From positions 180,234-244,233 of the forward strand of contig NZ_AWTC01000001.1 in assembly GCF_000497245.1 (NCBI RefSeq): DNA of 64,000 bases, given 5' to 3'. The notes beneath the pieces are model-generated. The model was not told the origin of the DNA and made no database searches. It was given only the letters and a program-made list of their open reading frames with translations. Below, in pieces: positions 60,032-64,000 of this stretch (positions are counted from its first letter, which is position 1; each line of letters begins with the position of its first letter). The translations under genes and the position numbers were made by a program. This stretch comes from Sporolactobacillus laevolacticus DSM 442. GTDB lineage: Bacteria > Bacillota > Bacilli > Bacillales > Sporolactobacillaceae.

Positions 60032-61202
60032 TGAATCCTTTATTTTTCTTCAGGCGGTCGACAGCTCGATCACGAAGCCCATAGCGTTGCCTTTTCCGTG
60101 TGATTTCCACAAGCCCAAGATTGGAATAGCCATACACATGCACAGCACTTGGATCTGTTTTGGTGCTATTTTCCAATTCGAGTAATAATCTGTTTCTGTC
60201 TGATTCCTCTTTCATTCGCAGAAAGTCAATCACGATCATTCCGCCGATCTGCCTGAGTCTCAATTGCCTAGCAATTTCTCTTGCGGCTATACAATTGATT
60301 TTATAGGCTGTAGCCTCCCAGTTATTCTGAAAGAGCATTGATCCTGAATTAACATCAATAGCTGTCAGCGTTTCGGTGTATTCAATGGCTAGCGATGCTC
60401 CTGACTCCAGCGGCACAAAGGGATGCAGCGCGGCCTGATAGATGGGTTCGAGATGAAGTGCAATGAATGGATTTTCATTATTTTTGATGCGAATGTCCGT
60501 ATGCTCGGGAAGCTCGTCCTCGTTCAGATCAAAATTAGCAACTATTGAGCACGTTGAGGGAAAATGATTTTCATTCAAAATCGCAGAGATGAAGGAAAAT
60601 GGCCGGAGGATGCGTTTCGGCGACGTTTCGCACTCTGCCTGCTGCCTCATTGAGTTCCAAATTTTTTTCAACCTGGAAAATTCCTCATAGAGTGCATCAA
60701 CATCTTGATCCTCTGCATATGTGCGAATGATTGCACCTTCTCCTGCTGAACACCATCCGGACACCTTTGTTTTCAAACGTTCACCGCGTCCTTCCGCTAT
60801 TCGTTTCGATACAGCAACATAGGCGCTCTTTGGCAAAAAAACGATGCTTTTTCCTGTAATCTGCACATGTTCTGTAAGCTCCGCTTCTTTATGATCTCGC
60901 GCTTCTTTATCGACTTGGACAAGCCGGAGCTCACCTGCCTGTGGTGCACAATCCGAAACGTATTTATGGCTGGGCAGAAAACCGCTTCGACCATTACCCA
61001 GATCCATAAACCAGCCGACCTGGCCCAATCGATTGTCCAAGACCTTACCAAGGTAGAGATCACCAACGCGAATGTCTCTTGAGTCTGATTGGAAGTAAAA
61101 AGAAACGACTTTCTGATTTTCCATAAGAGCGGCACGTACTCCTTCCGCCTCTCTTTCCATGACTAGCGTTACTTTTTCATCGGACACAACATCACCCGCC
61201 AT
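60021..61202 (-). CDS. rng: ribonuclease E/G family protein, without zinc-link
   Basis: A 393-residue RNase G-like endonuclease. An S1 domain is near residues 35-110 (GDLYLGKVLDNRLGQVGWFMDLG). Catalytic aspartates are seen in LTAIDVNSGS and MIVIDFLRMK, and LVEITRKRQR marks the end of the DNase I-like domain. The protein stops about 20 residues later with no CPxC zinc-link, the element that holds RNase E/G subunits together. I start at ATG 61202, seven bases after GGGGAG; the longer frame would overlap spoIVFB. B. subtilis has no RNase E/G. Confidence 0.88.
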   Translation of the reverse strand: MAGDVVSDEKVTLVMEREAEGVRAALMENQKVVSFYFQSDSRDIRVGDLYLGKVLDNRLGQVGWFMDLGNGRSGFLPSHKYVSDCAPQAGELRLVQVDKEARDHKEAELTEHVQITGKSIVFLPKSAYVAVSKRIAEGRGERLKTKVSGWCSAGEGAIIRTYAEDQDVDALYEEFSRLKKIWNSMRQQAECETSPKRILRPFSFISAILNENHFPSTCSIVANFDLNEDELPEHTDIRIKNNENPFIALHLEPIYQAALHPFVPLESGASLAIEYTETLTAIDVNSGSMLFQNNWEATAYKINCIAAREIARQLRLRQIGGMIVIDFLRMKEESDRNRLLLELENSTKTDPSAVHVYGYSNLGLVEITRKRQRYGLRDRAVDRLKKNKGFIDR

Positions 61203-61260
61203 CCGTATTCTCCCCACATTATCGCAAATGCCGAAGTAGGGTGCAACACAGAGGGCGGGA

Positions 61261-62103
61261 TCACTGGTAATCGCTGATATTATTTCCTTTACACTGGCCT
61301 TTAAAATAAGCATCGGCGAGTGATTTGCCATCGATATCGGGCTTCTTTGCTCCTCTTATATGGATGTGATGCTCCGCATTCTTATAAAACATTGAAAACA
61401 CATCGGTTAATGAAGCTTCCTTTGGAACCGAAAGATTTTTCAACCTGGCATATCTTTTCTTTGTGCTCGAAAGCGTCAGCAGAAAACGAAGGAAACGGAG
61501 CGGGAGCAAACGTCTTTCTTTATAGATAGCGAAAAGAATGAATGAAATGATAATCCAAAGATTAGCTGAAAATGGATAATGCCACAATGCGAGGGTACTG
61601 AAAGCAAGCAAAGCCGCAATTGAGAAATAAAGTGCTCTTTTATAAGCCTGTTTAAATGGATACACGACTTCTAAAAAAACATGCATCAGCCTCCCTCCAT
61701 CCAAAGGCCATATGGGCAGCAGGTTAAACAGGAGTAATGCACTATTCTGGCTCAAAAAGATCTGATGTTGTGCCGCGCCCCAGAATGGAAAAGCCAGAAA
61801 TCCATACGAAAGCAGCGGCAGCCAGATATTCTGCAGCGGACCGGCAATCAGAACAAGACATTCCTCATGAAACGGATGTTCTTCATGTTCATCCAATTTA
61901 GCAACTCCGCCGAAAGGAAGCAACTCAATTTCCGTCACTTCCCAGCCAAACCAGTGAGCTGTAAAGGCATGTCCAAGTTCATGAATCAAGACAATCACAA
62001 AAGCGATTACCGTCTCCCACAGATGTCCGGTCAATGTTCCTGCCGCAATGACAAGCCAGAAAATCGGATGGATTCTGATTTTAGAAAGCAGCAGTCTAGT
62101 CAA
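61261..62103 (-). CDS. spoIVFB: SpoIVFB site-2 intramembrane metalloprotease
   Basis: A 280-residue polytopic protease that removes the pro-sequence of SigK in the mother-cell membrane around the forespore. The zinc motif is HELGH at residues 41-45 in a transmembrane segment, with the third ligand in NLLPIWPLDGGRL near 135. A C-terminal CBS-like domain (about 215-280) binds ATP in relatives. The TTG start overlaps the spoIVFA stop by 8 bases, with AGGTG upstream. The substrate gene sigK is at 5.3 kb. Confidence 0.93.
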   Translation of the reverse strand: MTRLLLSKIRIHPIFWLVIAAGTLTGHLWETVIAFVIVLIHELGHAFTAHWFGWEVTEIELLPFGGVAKLDEHEEHPFHEECLVLIAGPLQNIWLPLLSYGFLAFPFWGAAQHQIFLSQNSALLLFNLLPIWPLDGGRLMHVFLEVVYPFKQAYKRALYFSIAALLAFSTLALWHYPFSANLWIIISFILFAIYKERRLLPLRFLRFLLTLSSTKKRYARLKNLSVPKEASLTDVFSMFYKNAEHHIHIRGAKKPDIDGKSLADAYFKGQCKGNNISDYQ

Positions 62104-62887
62104 AGGACATCACCTGTATGGGATCGATAAATTTTTCACCTTTTTTCAGCGCAAAGTAGAACGTTCCTTTTTTGTCTTTTCCAGAGGTAATGCCGATCTT
62201 CTGTCCTTTTTTCACCTCCTGATACACTTTTACGTTAGCCTTATCAAGCTTCCCGTACCATGATTCATCGCTGTCCTTGTGTTGGATAACAACGGTTTCG
62301 CCGATATTCTTCTTTTTGCCGACAAAAACAACAAGACCATCTTTGACTGCCCGAACTTCAGAGTGTGATGAAGTCTCGACGGTTACCCCTTTCGTAGTAT
62401 TGCTATATGGAGACTTCACCTCACCGATAACCGGTTCAGCAAAGGACGAAGAATTCGTACGATTTGTACTGATCGAACGACCGCCATCTGCTGATTTCGA
62501 TGTATTGTTGGAAAAGCTGGGCAGAAAACTTATTGGATCTCCCAAATTCTTTTCATACCAATTAGAAACAGCCGCAAATTGGAATTCCTGCGTCATCGCT
62601 GTCTTAATCGAATTTTTCACCGCGTGAAAATGATCACCAGTACTCGTATTAATCAGATAGGTTGAGCCGACGAGCAAAGCAGAGACAAGACATTGAACAA
62701 AGAAACGGCGTGATCGGTGAATAGGCGGGTGCTGCCCCTCATCCGTATGTTCCCAGTAAGGATATGGATCACGCCGATTGCTCGTTTCTCTGTATTTCGG
62801 ATATGACTTGGGTGGTGCCTGCAGCATCATTAGTTTTCTCTTTTTTCGTTCTAAATGTCTCCTTTTATAATCCGTAACGTCTTTCAT
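62096..62887 (-). CDS. spoIVFA: SpoIVFA, regulator of SpoIVFB (M23 domain)
   Basis: A 263-residue protein with a basic N-terminus, one transmembrane segment (about residues 60-80) and a C-terminal M23/LytM-like domain (GVTVETSSHSEVRAVKDGLVVFVG, VIQHKDSDESWYGKL). The domain lacks the zinc ligands of active M23 peptidases. SpoIVFA holds BofA and SpoIVFB in an inhibited complex until SpoIVB cleaves it. I start at ATG 62887 with AGGA 8 bases upstream. Confidence 0.88.
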   Translation of the reverse strand: MKDVTDYKRRHLERKKRKLMMLQAPPKSYPKYRETSNRRDPYPYWEHTDEGQHPPIHRSRRFFVQCLVSALLVGSTYLINTSTGDHFHAVKNSIKTAMTQEFQFAAVSNWYEKNLGDPISFLPSFSNNTSKSADGGRSISTNRTNSSSFAEPVIGEVKSPYSNTTKGVTVETSSHSEVRAVKDGLVVFVGKKKNIGETVVIQHKDSDESWYGKLDKANVKVYQEVKKGQKIGITSGKDKKGTFYFALKKGEKFIDPIQVMSFD

Positions 62888-63098
62888 GTTCGGCTTCCTT
62901 TCCACCTTGTCCTTTTTTCTGATAAGGTTTCAATAAATGGATAGATTGATGGGTTAAAATCTGCAGGTAGCTTGGACATTGAAACAAGCTTCTATGAACA
63001 CTCTATGCGCGTATCATATAAAATATGAACATACAAAAAGCGACCATCACTCGAGAGTTTCTCGAACAATGGCCGCTATTCGCGGTTTTATTTATTTT

Positions 63099-63896
63099 TT
63101 ATCTCATACCTAACAATGATTTAAATCGATGCAAGAATCCATTTTTTTCTTCAATCGCCATAAGCGGCACGGTCTCGCCTAAAATCCGCCTTCCAATATT
63201 TCGGTAGGCCTGCGAAGCCTTTGATGATGGATTAAGGACAACCGGCTCACCCTTGTTCGAAGATGAGATTACTCCGTCATCATCCAAAACTATACCGAGT
63301 AAATCTATTGCCAAAATGTTCATGATCTCATCAATCTCGAGCATTTCGCCCTTTTTCAGCATATGCTGACGAATGCGATTAATAATCAACCGAGGCGGAG
63401 TAATCTGCTTTTCCTGCTCAAGTAAGCCGATAATTCGGTCAGCATCTCGCACTGAAGAAATCTCGGGGGTTGTCACAACAATCGCATGATCTGCACCTGC
63501 TACGGCGTTTCTAAAGCCACGTTCAATACCTGCCGGACAGTCAATAATGATATAATCAAAATCCGCTTTCAATTCATCAACCATTTTTTTCATTTCAGAT
63601 GGATTTACGGCCATCTTATCGGTTGTCTGGGCAGCCGGAAGCATACTGAGACATTCAAATCGTTTATCTTTTACCAGCGCCTGATTCAATTTGCATCGGC
63701 CATGCGCCACATCTACAAGATCGTAAATAATTCGATTTTCCAGCCCCATAACAACGTCTAAATTACGCAAACCGATATCCGTATCCACAAGACAAACTTT
63801 CTTTCCCTGCAATGCCAAAACCGTTCCAATATTTGCTGAAGTAGTTGTCTTGCCGACACCGCCCTTGCCTGAAGTCACAACGATTGCTTCCCCCAT
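63099..63896 (-). CDS. minD: septum site-determining protein MinD
   Basis: A 265-residue ParA-type ATPase that with MinC keeps division from the poles. The deviant Walker A GKGGVGKTTTSANIG is near residues 10-24, VDTDIGLRNLD follows, and IIDCPAGIERG is Walker B. A C-terminal amphipathic helix (GFLHRFKSLLGM) gives membrane binding. The start at 63896 has GAGGGG seven bases upstream. It follows minC by 23 bases. Confidence 0.96.
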   Translation of the reverse strand: MGEAIVVTSGKGGVGKTTTSANIGTVLALQGKKVCLVDTDIGLRNLDVVMGLENRIIYDLVDVAHGRCKLNQALVKDKRFECLSMLPAAQTTDKMAVNPSEMKKMVDELKADFDYIIIDCPAGIERGFRNAVAGADHAIVVTTPEISSVRDADRIIGLLEQEKQITPPRLIINRIRQHMLKKGEMLEIDEIMNILAIDLLGIVLDDDGVISSSNKGEPVVLNPSSKASQAYRNIGRRILGETVPLMAIEEKNGFLHRFKSLLGMR

Positions 63897-63919
63897 GGTT
63901 GCACCCCTCTTCAATAAAA

Positions 63920-64000
63920 TTACATCTTCTCAAGCGCGAACGAAAAATCATGTTTCTTCAATACGGAATGCATCCGGTCAATAACGATTTTTCCAACACT
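63920..64000 (-). CDS. minC: septum site-determining protein MinC (C-terminal fragment)
   Basis: Only the last 26 codons and the TAA stop (63920-63922) are in the window. The peptide VGKIVIDRMHSVLKKHDFSFALEKM aligns with the end of B. subtilis MinC (GNMVIERLQHL...). Position immediately upstream of minD supports this. The rest lies beyond the window. Confidence 0.8.
   Translation of the reverse strand, partial: SVGKIVIDRMHSVLKKHDFSFALEKM

Noticed and set aside
61203-61331. 43-codon N-terminal extension of the RNase G frame
   Set aside because: Overlaps the spoIVFB 3' end and does not resemble RNase G N-termini; ATG 61202 has GGGGAG at the right distance.

Overview
The window reads as one contiguous piece of chromosome from a spore-forming Gram-positive bacterium of the order Bacillales. 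Diagnostic genes are sda, sigK with a pro-sequence, spoIVFA/spoIVFB, spo0B, spoVB, safA, a YhcN-type lipoprotein, rsfA, cymR and ribosomal protein L27 made as a precursor next to its protease Prp. Base composition is moderate (roughly mid-40s percent GC by eye). Gene order is largely that of the Bacillus subtilis minC-to-rsfS arc, read on the minus strand from right to left. Several B. subtilis neighbours are absent at their expected places (yrrN/yrrO, pbpI, bofC, pheB/pheA, yrvM) and secD/secF are separate genes. A Sporolactobacillus-like lineage would fit, but that is a guess from synteny, not a determination. I saw no tRNA, rRNA, CRISPR array, prophage or intact insertion sequence.

Region by region, with most genes on the minus strand. 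0-4.4 kb: rsfS, yqeK, nadD, yhbY, aroE, yqeH, yqeG (ribosome assembly, NAD and shikimate enzymes). 4.4-6.4 kb, plus strand: a DnaA-box cluster, the 46-codon replication-checkpoint gene sda, an uninterrupted sigK and an acylphosphatase. 6.9-11.2 kb: the sulfur/activated-methyl operon yrrT-mtnN-luxS-mccA-mccB, then yrhC. 11.5-20.7 kb: yrrS, greA, udk, trmR, mltG, yrzB, ruvX, ireB-like yrzL, alaS with a structured leader, and an AI-2E-family exporter. 20.8-27.5 kb: a small zinc-ribbon protein, recD2, a TPR protein, mnmA, a cysteine desulfurase and cymR.

27.7-31.1 kb, plus strand: rarA, rsfA and a prepilin peptidase (comC-like) inside a visibly AT-rich segment, followed by about 0.7 kb of apparently decayed sequence. 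31.8-44.9 kb: a 6S RNA gene, aspS, hisS with a T-box leader, dtd, relA, apt, recJ, a LapA-domain protein, secF, secD and comN-like yrzD. 45.1-47.8 kb: spoVB (+), a DUF421 protein (-) and a small TIGR04086-type membrane protein (+). 47.9-55.9 kb: yajC, tgt, queA, a DUF2905 protein, ruvB, ruvA, a YebC protein, a YhcN lipoprotein and safA with an internal 60-bp minisatellite. 56.1-64 kb: nadR/niaR (+), then obg, spo0B, rpmA, prp, rplU with its leader, an RNase E/G family gene, spoIVFB, spoIVFA, minD and the 3' end of minC.

Functional links: SpoIVFB is the membrane protease that matures pro-SigK in related organisms, and SpoIVFA is its regulator; all three are present. CymR is the known repressor of the mccAB-type operon in B. 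subtilis and both are here. MnmA uses sulfur supplied by its overlapping cysteine desulfurase partner. Prp trims the L27 precursor encoded beside it.

The most unusual feature is a dispersed repeat family. Two 144-bp copies have 11-bp terminal inverted repeats and conserved internal hairpins. A short inverted relative and a partial copy also occur. Three of the four sit within about 12 bases downstream of a gene's stop codon in the same orientation. Other points worth a look are an RNase G homologue that ends before the zinc-link, an imperfectly duplicated sda leader, and the AT-rich comC island.
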